From Microbacterium testaceum (GTDB taxonomy: Bacteria > Actinomycetota > Actinomycetes > Actinomycetales > Microbacteriaceae), in NCBI RefSeq assembly GCF_001476285.1, contig NZ_LDRU01000064.1, positions 1 to 33,054 on the forward strand: a DNA stretch of 33,054 bases, read 5' to 3'. A program made the translations under genes and the position numbers. This document shows positions 16,140 through 25,236 of the stretch, in pieces. Position 1 is the first letter of the stretch; every line of letters starts with the position of its first letter. The notes under the pieces are model-generated. The model had not been told where the DNA came from. It made no database searches and saw nothing but the letters and a program-made list of their open reading frames with translations.

Positions 16140-16766
16140 ATGGCACACAAGGACGACGAACAGCCCACGGGCTCGGGCGCCGGTCCTGACGAGACGGGGC
16201 CGGAGGAGAACACCTCCGGCCCCGCGCCGTCGGGCGAGCAGTCCGAGACGCAGGACGCAGGCCAGACCCCGGATGCCGAGGGCCTGACCATCGACGACAT
16301 CCTCGGCGCCGAGCAGACTCCCGAGGCAGCCGCAGAGGGCGCTTCCTCCGACAAGGAGGCGTCGCTGCTGATCGACCTCAAGCGTCTGCAGGCCGAGTAC
16401 GCGAACTACCGTCGACGGACCGAGGAGCAGCGCGAGCGCGAGATCGAGCGCGCCAAGGGCGAGGCCGTGAAGGGCCTGCTGCCCGTCATGGACGACCTCG
16501 ACCGCGCCGCCAAGCACGGCGACCTCGTCGAGGGCAGCCCGCTCGCCGCCATCGGCGAGAAGGTCCGCGCCGTGGCCGAGCGCCTCGGTGTGGTCTCGTA
16601 CGGCGCCGTCGGCGAGGTGTTCGACCCGCAGCAGCACGAGGCGATCTTCCAGGCTCCGACCCCGGGTGCGACCGAGACGACGATCCTCGAGGTCGTCGAG
16701 GTCGGCTACCGCCTCGGCTCGGTCGAACTGCGACCGGCGAAGGTCGTCGTCGCCGTGCCGGCCTAA
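16140..16766 (+). CDS. grpE: Nucleotide exchange factor GrpE
   Basis: A 208-residue co-chaperone that opens the DnaK nucleotide pocket for ADP release. Residues 1-75 are acidic, low-complexity and Pro/Ser/Glu-rich and probably disordered. The coiled-coil starts around LLIDLKRLQAEYANYRRRTEEQ (residues ~76-97), followed by VKGLLPVMDDLDRAAKHGDL and the C-terminal beta domain with FDPQQHEAIFQ and the conserved tail TILEVVEVGYRLGSVELRPA KVVV. Length is at the upper end for the family because of the N-terminal extension. The ribosome-binding site is weak (AGAGAA) and the short nine-base gap after dnaK suggests translational coupling. Confidence 0.96.
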   Translation: MAHKDDEQPTGSGAGPDETGPEENTSGPAPSGEQSETQDAGQTPDAEGLTIDDILGAEQTPEAAAEGASSDKEASLLIDLKRLQAEYANYRRRTEEQREREIERAKGEAVKGLLPVMDDLDRAAKHGDLVEGSPLAAIGEKVRAVAERLGVVSYGAVGEVFDPQQHEAIFQAPTPGATETTILEVVEVGYRLGSVELRPAKVVVAVPA

Positions 16767-16777
16767 GAGGAGGACAC

Positions 16778-17767
16778 ATGGCGAGTCAGGACTGGTTCGA
16801 CAAGGACTTCTACAAGGTCCTCGGTGTCGACAAGGGCGTGAGCGCGGCCGATCTGAAAAAGACCTACCGCAAGCTGGCGCGCCAGTACCACCCCGACTCG
16901 AACCCGGGCGACGCGAAAGCGGAGGCCAAGTTCAAGGAGATCAGCGAGGCCTACTCGGTGCTCAACGATCCCGAGCAGCGCGAGGAGTACGACCAGATCC
17001 GGGCCATGGGCTCGGGGGCGCGCTTCTCGGCTCCGGGGACGGGTGCCGGCGGCGGTTTCGATGACGTGTTCAGCCGTTTCGGTCAGCAGCGCGGGGGAAC
17101 CACGGGCGGTCCCGCCGGCTTCGAGGACTTCTTCTCGATGTTCGATCAGGGCGGAGGGGGCTTCGGTTCCGGACGCTTCGGTCAGACGACGGGCGGATAC
17201 CGCGGCTTCGGCGGCCCCCAGCGCGGGGCCGACGTCACGGCGCGCACGACGATCGACTTCGTCACTGCGGCCAAGGGCGAGACCATCACGCTGCAGGGCG
17301 AGGACAACAAGCCCTTCAAAGTGAAGATCCCGGCCGGCGTCTCGGACGGGCAGAAGATCCGCCTGCGTGGTCGTGGTCGTCCTTCCCCGGACGGCGGCGA
17401 GAGCGGCGACATCGTCGTGACCGTCGCGGTGCGTCCGCACCCGGTGTTCACCCGTGACGGCCTCAACCTGCGGCTGACGGTCCCCGTGACCTTCACCGAG
17501 GCGGCTCTCGGCGCGACCATCGAGGTCCCCACCCTCGGCGGCGACCCGGTGCGGCTGCGTGTCGCCCCGGGCACTCCGTCGGGGCGCGTGCTGCGCGTCA
17601 AGGGGCGTGGCATCCAGACCTCCAAGGGCACCGGCGACCTGCTCGCCGAAGTCCAGGTCGCGGTCCCCGCGCACCTCGATGACGCCGCCCGCGAGGCCCT
17701 CGAGCGTTTCCACGAGCTCGAACCGAAAGAGAATCCCCGCGCCGACCTGATGGCCAAGGCGCGATAA
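16778..17767 (+). CDS. dnaJ: J-domain co-chaperone DnaJ without zinc fingers (type II)
   Basis: A 329-residue Hsp40. The J domain covers residues 8-74: DFYKVLGVDKGVSAADLKKTYRKL, the catalytic HPD at 38-40 and FKEISEAYSVLNDPEQREEYD. A Gly/Phe-rich linker follows (residues ~80-145, with GFEDFFSMFDQGGGGFG). The C-terminal substrate domains start at ADVTARTTIDFVTAAKGE and go directly into KPFKVKIPAGVSDGQKIRLRG, with no CxxCxGxG repeats at all. It stimulates DnaK ATPase and delivers substrates. Mycobacterial and Streptomyces operon-borne DnaJ1 has zinc fingers, so this copy is a type II / CbpA-like form. GAGGAGG precedes the ATG. A strong hairpin separates it from hspR. Confidence 0.95.
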   Translation: MASQDWFDKDFYKVLGVDKGVSAADLKKTYRKLARQYHPDSNPGDAKAEAKFKEISEAYSVLNDPEQREEYDQIRAMGSGARFSAPGTGAGGGFDDVFSRFGQQRGGTTGGPAGFEDFFSMFDQGGGGFGSGRFGQTTGGYRGFGGPQRGADVTARTTIDFVTAAKGETITLQGEDNKPFKVKIPAGVSDGQKIRLRGRGRPSPDGGESGDIVVTVAVRPHPVFTRDGLNLRLTVPVTFTEAALGATIEVPTLGGDPVRLRVAPGTPSGRVLRVKGRGIQTSKGTGDLLAEVQVAVPAHLDDAAREALERFHELEPKENPRADLMAKAR

Positions 17768-17775
17768 CACGACCA

Positions 17776-17820
17776 CGCCGGGGCTCGGCATCCGGGATCA
17801 CGGATGCCGGGACCCCGGCG
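17776..17820 (+). terminator. Intra-operon hairpin between dnaJ and hspR
   Basis: An outer stem CGCCGGGG/CCCCGGCG and an inner stem CGGCATCCG/CGGATGCCG with a six-base loop, starting nine bases after the dnaJ stop. It has no T run and lies 25 bases before the hspR start, so it may be a partial terminator or an RNA-stability element rather than a full stop. Confidence 0.6.
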
Positions 17821-17845
17821 AACGGCACGAGCGAGAGGAGAAGAC

Positions 17846-18283
17846 GTGGCCGACCGAGAGATCGATGAGGATTCCCCCATCTTCGCCATCGCCGTCGCCG
17901 CCGAGCTGTCGAACATGCACCCGCAGACCCTGCGGCAGTACGACAGGCTCGGCCTTGTCGTCCCCGCGCGCACCCAGGGTGGGTCGCGCCGGTACTCGAG
18001 CCGGCACGTGCAGCAGCTGCGCGAGGTCGCGCGCCTGTCGAGCGAGGGCATGAGTCTCCCCGCGATCGCGCGCCTGTTGACACTCGAGCAGCAGGTGCAC
18101 GACCTGTCGCGCCGCGTGAGCGAGCTCGAGCGTCAGCTCATCGCCGAGCGCGAGTCCCGCCCGGGCGCGCGCGTGTTCGCGGCGGGGGCGACCGGGTCGG
18201 TCGTGACCCTGCGCCACGGTGCGCGCGTGCGTCGCGCGACCGACATCGTGCTGTGGCGTCCGCGCGACGCGCACGGCGACTGA
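17846..18283 (+). CDS. hspR: Heat-shock repressor HspR (MerR family)
   Basis: A 145-residue MerR-type repressor. Residues 9-75 are the winged-helix DNA-binding domain: PIFAIAVAAELSNMHPQTLRQYDRLGLVVPART, GGSRRYSSRHVQQLREVARLS and GMSLPAIARLL. A short coiled-coil follows (EQQVHDLSRRVSELERQL), then a variable tail. HspR binds HAIR palindromes (CTTGAGT-N7-ACTCAAG) with DnaK as co-repressor and represses the chaperone operon until misfolded protein occupies DnaK. Two HAIR-like sites lie at 14119-14139 and 14172-14192 upstream of dnaK, making a feedback loop. The GTG start has GAGAGGAG upstream. It is the last gene of the operon and meets the next gene head to head within 22 bases. Confidence 0.95.
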   Translation: MADREIDEDSPIFAIAVAAELSNMHPQTLRQYDRLGLVVPARTQGGSRRYSSRHVQQLREVARLSSEGMSLPAIARLLTLEQQVHDLSRRVSELERQLIAERESRPGARVFAAGATGSVVTLRHGARVRRATDIVLWRPRDAHGD

Positions 18284-18305
18284 CGCTCCCGCAGGCGCCG
18301 CCGGC

Positions 18306-18899
18306 TCACGCCGGATCGAGTCGCAGAACGGTCGGTGACTCGCCCAGTTTCAGGTCGTCGACGATGCGCACCGTCCGGGCGATGTCGTCCACGGCGCCGA
18401 TGACCGTGCCGAAACGCTCGCGGTCGGAGCAGACCGCGGTGACCGTCACGAAGTGCGAGCCCGTGTCCCACGTGTAGGTCGCGAACGGCGGCGTCTTCGG
18501 GTCGCTCGGCAGGGGCATCGCGAGCTTCTCGCCGACGCCGAGGAAGGGGTTCCGGAACGACTCGGTGTCGTCGTACTCCATCGGCATCATCGCGCGCGCC
18601 GTGCGCAGCTGCGGCGTCGCCTCCTGCAGCTGCGCCATCACGACGAGCAGCTCGGGGTCGCTCTTCCACACCCACACGAGCACGCGTCCGGCCGCGCGCC
18701 GCATGAGCAGCGGAGCGGCCTGGCTGAGGATCCACGCGAAAGCTCCGCCCCCGGGCCGGGGCGTCGAGCCCGCGGAGGTGTTCGCCTGGTTCAGCAGCAT
18801 GCCGATGGCGGCCTTGCGGTGGCGGCGGCCGCGGAATCCGAGGGAGCCCGTCACGGGCACCCAGCGGTCGGCGGGAGCGTCGGCCTGCAGTCGGGACAT
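18306..18899 (-). CDS. Hypothetical protein, divergent from the hut operon
   Basis: A 197-residue cytoplasmic protein that I do not recognise. It starts MSRLQADAPADRWVPVTGSL, has a basic patch GFRGRRHRKAA, a hydrophobic stretch AFAWILSQAAPLLMRRAAG (residues ~53-71), and two strand-rich parts with VLVWVWKSDPELLVVMAQL and TYTWDTGSHFVTVTAVCSD. No signal peptide or clear membrane helix. The ATG is preceded by TAGGCT at exactly six bases on the minus strand, so it is probably leaderless. It shares its 61-bp upstream gap with the IclR regulator, which may control it. Coding bias and promoter support a real gene. No function proposed. Confidence 0.7.
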   Translation of the reverse strand: MSRLQADAPADRWVPVTGSLGFRGRRHRKAAIGMLLNQANTSAGSTPRPGGGAFAWILSQAAPLLMRRAAGRVLVWVWKSDPELLVVMAQLQEATPQLRTARAMMPMEYDDTESFRNPFLGVGEKLAMPLPSDPKTPPFATYTWDTGSHFVTVTAVCSDRERFGTVIGAVDDIARTVRIVDDLKLGESPTVLRLDPA

Positions 18900-18905
18900 G
18901 GGTCC

Positions 18906-18911
18906 AGCCTA
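18906..18911 (-). promoter_or_regulatory. -10 element TAGGCT for the leaderless hypothetical gene
   Basis: TAGGCT on the minus strand is followed by six bases and the ATG at 18899, the same hexamer and spacing as at dcd. Confidence 0.55.
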
Positions 18912-18927
18912 GAACCCTCCACGCTTG

Positions 18928-18952
18928 CCATTCGATGGAAAGTGCGTTTCAC
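18928..18952. promoter_or_regulatory. IclR-type operator candidate in the divergent hut gap
   Basis: CCAT-TCG-ATGG (18928-18938) overlaps TGGAAA-N5-TTTCAC (18936-18952). The second resembles the IclR consensus TGGAAA..TTTCCA, although the spacer is longer. It stands between the two start codons. Confidence 0.4.
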
Positions 18953-18960
18953 TAGACGAC

Positions 18961-19622
18961 ATGGCTGATGCCTCCACACGCACCGTCGACCGGGCGCTGA
19001 CGCTGCTCGCGACCGTCTGCGACGACGGCCCCCTGACTCTCGCGGACGCCGCTCGGGCGGTCGGTCTCTCGGCGAGTACCGCGCTGCGCCTGCTCCGCAC
19101 GCTCGAAGCGCAGGAGTTCGTCCGGCGCGTCGACGACGGTCGTTACGCGGCCGGTGTGCGCATGATCCAGCTGGGCGCGCGGGCGCTGTCGAACGACGCC
19201 CTCGTGTCGCTCGCCGAGCCCGCCCTCTCGCGGGTCGTCGCCGAGACAGGCGAGTCGAGTTACCTCGCGGTGCGCGGTCCCGGCGACACCGCGCTCTACA
19301 TCGCGATCATCGAGGGCACGCACTCGATCCGCCACTCCAGCTGGGTCGGTCGCACCATTCCGCGCGAGGGTTCCGCGGCCGGGGCCGTGCTCGGCGGTGA
19401 GGTCGCGCGGGATGAATACGTCGTCGTCACCCAGGGTGTGGAAGACGACGTCACCGCCATTGCCGCCCCCATCGTCGTGGGAGGGCGGGTCGTGGCATCC
19501 CTGTCCGTCGTCGTCCCCAGCTATCGCACCACCGAAGCCAAGACCGCCGAGATCGGGCGCATCCTCGTCCGCGAGAGCGGCACGATCGGAGCGTCGTCAG
19601 ACGTCGAAGGAGAGAGAACACC

Positions 19623-19626
<4 letters not shown>
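18961..19626 (+). CDS. IclR-family regulator of the histidine-utilisation operon
   Basis: A 221-residue regulator. The N-terminal winged helix (residues 5-65) contains [43 protein letters not shown] and the wing GRYAAGVRM. The C-terminal IclR effector domain is seen in [59 protein letters not shown] and [20 protein letters not shown]. It is shorter than typical IclR proteins (about 250) mainly in the effector domain. Its stop overlaps the hutU start as ATGA, so it is transcribed and translated with the hut genes and most likely controls them; the effector could be urocanate or a later intermediate. The ATG at 18961 fits the family's N-terminus. No ribosome-binding site is visible. Confidence 0.85.
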
Positions 19627-21274
<1,648 letters not shown>

Positions 21275-21278
<4 letters not shown>

Positions 21279-22477
21279 CCCCCGTCACAACCCTCCTCGA
21301 CGCCATCTCGGGCATCGGCCGCGAGCCCCGCAGCGGCGGCTACGCCCGCCCGGTCTTCTCCACCGCGGAGCGTGACCTCCGCGCGTGGTTCGTCGCCGAG
21401 GCCGAGGCGCGTGGACTCGACGTCGAGGTCGACCGCAACGGCATCCTGTGGGCCTGGTGGGGGATGCCGGGACCCGGCGCCGTCGTCACCGGGAGCCACC
21501 TCGACTCGGTGCCCGGTGGCGGGGCGTTCGACGGCCCGCTCGGGATCGCGGCGGCGCTCGCCGCGGTCGACGTGCTGCGCTCGCGCCGGGTGACGCCGGC
21601 GAAGCCGCTCGCGATCGCGGTCTTCCCCGAGGAGGAGGGCTCGCGGTTCGGCGTCGCGTGCCTCGGTTCGCGCCTGCTGACGGGGGCGTTGTCTCCGGAT
21701 GCCGCGCGCCGCCTCACCGACCGCGACGGCGACACGCTCGCCGACGTCTTCGCGGCCGGGGGCATCGACCCCGCCGGGATCGGCCCCGACCCCGAGGCGC
21801 TCGCGCGCATCGGCGTCTTCGTCGAACTCCACGTCGAGCAGGGGCGCGGCCTCATCGACCTCGACCGCCCGTTCGCCGTCGCGGAGTCGATCCTCGGCCA
21901 CGGCCGCTTCCGGGTGTCGGTGCGCGGCGAGGGCAACCACGCCGGGACGACCCTCATGGCCGACCGCCGCGATCCGCTCGTCGCCGCCGCCGGAATGGTC
22001 GGGCGCATCGCCGAGTTGGCCGGGGCCGTCGACGACGCGCGCGCCACCGTCGGCCGGTTCGAGCCGGTTCCCGGCGGAACGAACGTCATCGCGTCGTCCG
22101 TCGACTTCTGGATCGACGCTCGGCATCCCGACGATGCCGTCACCCGTCGTCTCGTCGCCGACATCGACCGCATGTGCGTCGAGCTCGCGGCCGCGCGCGG
22201 GTGCGAGGCGGTGCTTGTCGAGGAATCGTGGAGTCCCACGGTCGGCTTCGATCCGTCGCTCGCGCGCCGCCTCGGCTCGGCGCTCGGCGATGCCCCGCAC
22301 CTGCGTACGGGCGCCGGTCACGACGCGGGGATCCTCTCAAGCGCCGTTCCCACCGGGATGCTGTTCGTCCGCAATCCCTCGGGGATCTCGCATTCGCCCG
22401 AAGAGCACGTCGTCGACGCGGACGCCGACGCGTCCGCCACGGCGCTCGCCGACGTCCTCCAGGACCTGTTGTCGTGA
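21275..22477 (+). CDS. M20-family amidohydrolase (allantoate amidohydrolase/carbamoylase-like), possible formylglutamate hydrolase
   Basis: A 400-residue binuclear metallohydrolase of the AllC/hydantoin-carbamoylase branch of M20. Ligands: His75 in TGSHLDSV, bridging Asp86 in [10 protein letters not shown], Glu119-121 in [10 protein letters not shown], His186 in ELHVEQG, and a His in ISHSPEEHV near the end. The dimerisation/substrate segment [11 protein letters not shown] is also in place. Family enzymes hydrolyse N-carbamoyl or N-acyl amino acids. It lies between hutU and hutF in one overlapping operon. The pathway through HutF ends at N-formylglutamate, which needs a deformylase (HutG); no hutG is present, so this enzyme is a good candidate for that step. 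That role is inference; ordinary annotation would call it allantoate amidohydrolase. Confidence 0.9.
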
Positions 22478-23790
22478 CGACCTTCTGGGCCCCGCGGGCG
22501 TGGATCGGCGATGCCGTGGCATCGGGCGTGCGCATCACGGCATCCGAGGGTCTCATCGACTCCGTCGCGACCGGGACAATTCCGGATGCCGACGACCACC
22601 GCCTCGACGGACTCGTGATGCCGGGCGCGGTCAACGCGCACTCGCACGCCTTCCACCGGCTGCTGCGCGGGCGCACGCACGGCGACGGCGGCAGCTTCTG
22701 GACGTGGCGTGAGCTGATGTACCGCGAAGCGGGCCGCCTCGACCCCGAGTCGTACGAACGCATCGCGACCGCGGTCTACGCCGAGATGGTCGCCGCCGGC
22801 TGGACCTCGGTCGCCGAGTTCCACTACGTGCACCACGCGCCCGACGCCGCGCCCTACGCGCCCGCCCACGCGATGGAGCGCGCGCTCGCGCGCGCGGCCC
22901 GGGCCAGTGGCATCCGTCTCACCCTTCTCGACACGTGTTACCTCTCCCGCGGCTTCGGGGAACCTCTCGAACCCGCACAGCGGCGCTTCGGGGATCCGGA
23001 TGCCGCCGCCTGGCTCGCACGCCTGTCGGCGCTGCGCGCGTCGTTCGCCGACGAGTTCCCCGAGGTCGTTGTCGGTGCGGCCGCGCACTCGGTGCGTGCT
23101 GTCCCGGTCGACGCTCTCGAGCGGATCGGCGCCGAGCTCGATCCGGCGATCCCGCTGCACGTGCACCTGTCGGAGCAGCCGGCCGAGAACGAGGCGTGCC
23201 TCGAGGCGACCGGTCTCACCCCCACGGCCCTCCTGGCCCGCAGCGGCCTGCTCTCGCCGCGGCTCTCGGCCGTGCACGCCACGCACCTCACCGACGACGA
23301 CATCGCGGCGCTCGGCGCCGCTCGCGCGACGATCGTGATGTGCCCGACCACCGAGGCCGACCTCGGCGACGGCGTCGGTCCCGCCCGCCGCCTGGCCGAC
23401 GCGGGGGCGCGCCTCGCGCTCGGAACCGATCAGCACGCCGTCGTCGACCCGCTGCTCGAAGCCCGCGCGCTCGAGCACGGAGAGCGGCTCGCCTCGGGTC
23501 GGCGTGGACGATTCGCTCCCACCGAGCTCGTCGCCGCGCTCACCCGCGGGGGCGCGACCGCGGCCGGTCGTGCCCTGGGCGCGATCGCGGTCGGACAGCC
23601 GTGCGATCTCCTCGTGATCGACGAGGACAGCGCCCGAACCGCCGGGAGCGACCCCGGGCAGCTCGTGCTGAGCGCGACCGCGCACGACGTGACGCGTGTG
23701 ATCATCGGGGGACGCGAGCGTGCCGCAGACGGCGTGCACACCGACCTCGGCCCGGTCGGCGACCTGCTGCGAAAGGCGATGACATCGTGA
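22474..23790 (+). CDS. hutF: Formimidoylglutamate deiminase
   Basis: A 438-residue amidohydrolase that converts N-formimino-glutamate into N-formyl-glutamate plus ammonia, the deiminase variant of the histidine pathway. The metal motif NAHSHAFHRLLRG (His56 and His58) with FWTWRELMYREAG right after it is typical of HutF rather than other amidohydrolases. HVHLSEQPAENEACL, the His in VHATHLTDDD and the Asp in LGTDQHAVVDPLLEAR complete the metal and catalytic set. The start is GTG overlapping the previous stop (GTGA); the end overlaps the hutI start in the same way. Together with hutU and hutI it makes a pathway that stops at formylglutamate unless a deformylase is present. Confidence 0.93.
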   Translation: MTTFWAPRAWIGDAVASGVRITASEGLIDSVATGTIPDADDHRLDGLVMPGAVNAHSHAFHRLLRGRTHGDGGSFWTWRELMYREAGRLDPESYERIATAVYAEMVAAGWTSVAEFHYVHHAPDAAPYAPAHAMERALARAARASGIRLTLLDTCYLSRGFGEPLEPAQRRFGDPDAAAWLARLSALRASFADEFPEVVVGAAAHSVRAVPVDALERIGAELDPAIPLHVHLSEQPAENEACLEATGLTPTALLARSGLLSPRLSAVHATHLTDDDIAALGAARATIVMCPTTEADLGDGVGPARRLADAGARLALGTDQHAVVDPLLEARALEHGERLASGRRGRFAPTELVAALTRGGATAAGRALGAIAVGQPCDLLVIDEDSARTAGSDPGQLVLSATAHDVTRVIIGGRERAADGVHTDLGPVGDLLRKAMTS

Positions 23791-24962
23791 GCACCCTCAT
23801 CACCCGCATCGGCGAGCTGATGACCGTCGACGACGAGGACCGCGTGCTCCGTGACGCCGCCGTGGTCATCGACGGCGACCGGATCGCGTGGATCGGCTCC
23901 GCCTCCGACGCCCCCGCGGCAGACGAGAGGGTGGATGCCGACGGCCGAGCGCTCCTGCCCGGCTGGGTCGACTCGCACACCCACCTCGTCTTCGACGGCG
24001 ACCGCACGGCGGAGTTCGAGGCCCGCATGGCGGGGCAGAGCTACGCCGCGGGAGGGATCGCGGTGACCCGGGATGCCACCCGCGAGGCGTCGGACGACCG
24101 CCTCGCCGGGCTCCTCGCGGCGCGCGTCCGCGCGGCGCGCGCGCAGGGGACCACGTGGATCGAGACGAAGACCGGCTACGGGCTCGACATCGCGAGCGAG
24201 GAGCGCAGCGCGCGGATCGCCGCGGCCGGCGTCGACGACGTGACCTTCCTCGGCGCTCACCTGGTGCCCGCCGGGCGCGACGCCGACGACTACGTGCGCG
24301 AGGTGTGCGGTCCGATGCTCGACGCCGTGCGTCCGTACGTGTCGTGGGCCGACGTGTTCTGCGAGCGCGGGGCGTTCACCCCCGAGCAGTCGCGCGAGGT
24401 GCTGACCGCCGCGCGGGCGGCGGGACTCGGGCTGCGCGTGCACGGCAATCAGCTCGGCCACGGCGACGGGATCCTGCTCGCGGTCGAGCTGGGGGCGGCG
24501 AGCGTCGACCACTGCAATTTCGTCTCGGATGCCGACCTCGACGCGCTCGCGGGAGGGTCGACCGTCGCGACGGTGCTCCCGGCCTGCGACCTGTCGACGC
24601 GCGCTCCTCTCGCTCCGGCCCGGCGACTGCTCGACGCCGGGGTCGAGGTCGCGATCGCGTCGAACGGCAATCCGGGCACGTCGTACACGACTTCGATGCC
24701 GTTCTGCGTCGCGACCGCCGTGCTGCAGATGGGGCTGAGCGTCGCCGAGGCGGTGCGAGCCGCCACGCGCGGCGGGGCGATCGCGCTGGGTCGTGCCTCC
24801 GGCGACGGTGCCGTGGGCTCCATCGCGGTGGGGAACCGCGCCGATCTTCACCTGCTCGACGCACCGTCCGCGACGCACCTCGCCTACCGACCCGGCATGC
24901 CGCTGACCGCGGGCGTGTGGAAGGACGGGCGCCGGGTGGCGGCGCCGCTCGTCGCGCGCTGA
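23787..24962 (+). CDS. hutI: Imidazolonepropionase
   Basis: A 391-residue amidohydrolase that opens imidazolonepropionate to formimino-glutamate. The metal motif is DSHTHLVFDGDRTAEF (His64 and His66), then WIETKTGYGLD (124-134), His157 in FLGAHLVP, His219 in LRVHGNQLG and His242 in VDHCNFVSD. The conserved DxNPG block reads ASNGNPGTSYTTSMPF, so Asn293 stands where most known members have the catalytic/metal Asp. The rest of the protein is normal in length and sequence, so it is probably active or this is a clade variant. The start is GTG overlapping the hutF stop (GTGA). Last gene of the hut operon; the order hutU, M20, hutF, hutI is convincing. Confidence 0.92.
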   Translation: MSTLITRIGELMTVDDEDRVLRDAAVVIDGDRIAWIGSASDAPAADERVDADGRALLPGWVDSHTHLVFDGDRTAEFEARMAGQSYAAGGIAVTRDATREASDDRLAGLLAARVRAARAQGTTWIETKTGYGLDIASEERSARIAAAGVDDVTFLGAHLVPAGRDADDYVREVCGPMLDAVRPYVSWADVFCERGAFTPEQSREVLTAARAAGLGLRVHGNQLGHGDGILLAVELGAASVDHCNFVSDADLDALAGGSTVATVLPACDLSTRAPLAPARRLLDAGVEVAIASNGNPGTSYTTSMPFCVATAVLQMGLSVAEAVRAATRGGAIALGRASGDGAVGSIAVGNRADLHLLDAPSATHLAYRPGMPLTAGVWKDGRRVAAPLVAR

Positions 24963-24992
24963 GGTCTCGCGCGCCAGTGGCGTGGTGCTGGG

Positions 24993-25027
24993 GTCTGGCG
25001 TCTGGCGTCTGGCGTCTGGCGTCTGGC
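24993..25027. repeat. Tandem repeat: five exact copies of GTCTGGC
   Basis: Five contiguous 7-base units, 31 bases after the hutI stop, in non-coding sequence. A sixth degenerate unit (TTTGGC) follows. Confidence 0.97.
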
Positions 25028-25075
25028 TTTGGCGCGATGGCGCGCCGGTGCCGTGGCCCTGCTCCCTGGCATCCG

Positions 25076-25125
25076 TGTCCCGAAATGTGCAGATTTGGGC
25101 CCCTCGCGTTGCACAAATGGGGACA
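25076..25125. repeat. 50-bp intergenic palindrome, second copy of the TGTCCC...GGGACA family
   Basis: Outer arms TGTCCC/GGGACA (25076-25081, 25120-25125) and inner arms TGTGCA/TGCACA (25086-25091, 25110-25115) share one centre. The loop holds GCCCCT at 25099-25104, the same distance from the right-hand GGGACA edge (21 bases) as in the copy near dnaK. Confidence 0.9.
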
Positions 25126-25236
25126 TGCCTTCGCGGGCGACCGGTTTCGCTGACGGGGGAGTGCCGATGTCGGAGGTCCGTGCCAGGCTGAGATGGCGGT
25201 CATGGCGACCGTGATCCAGTGATTCCGGAGGGCTCC

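Noticed and set aside
24993..25027. CRISPR array
   Set aside because: Units of seven bases are directly contiguous without spacers; it is a simple tandem repeat.
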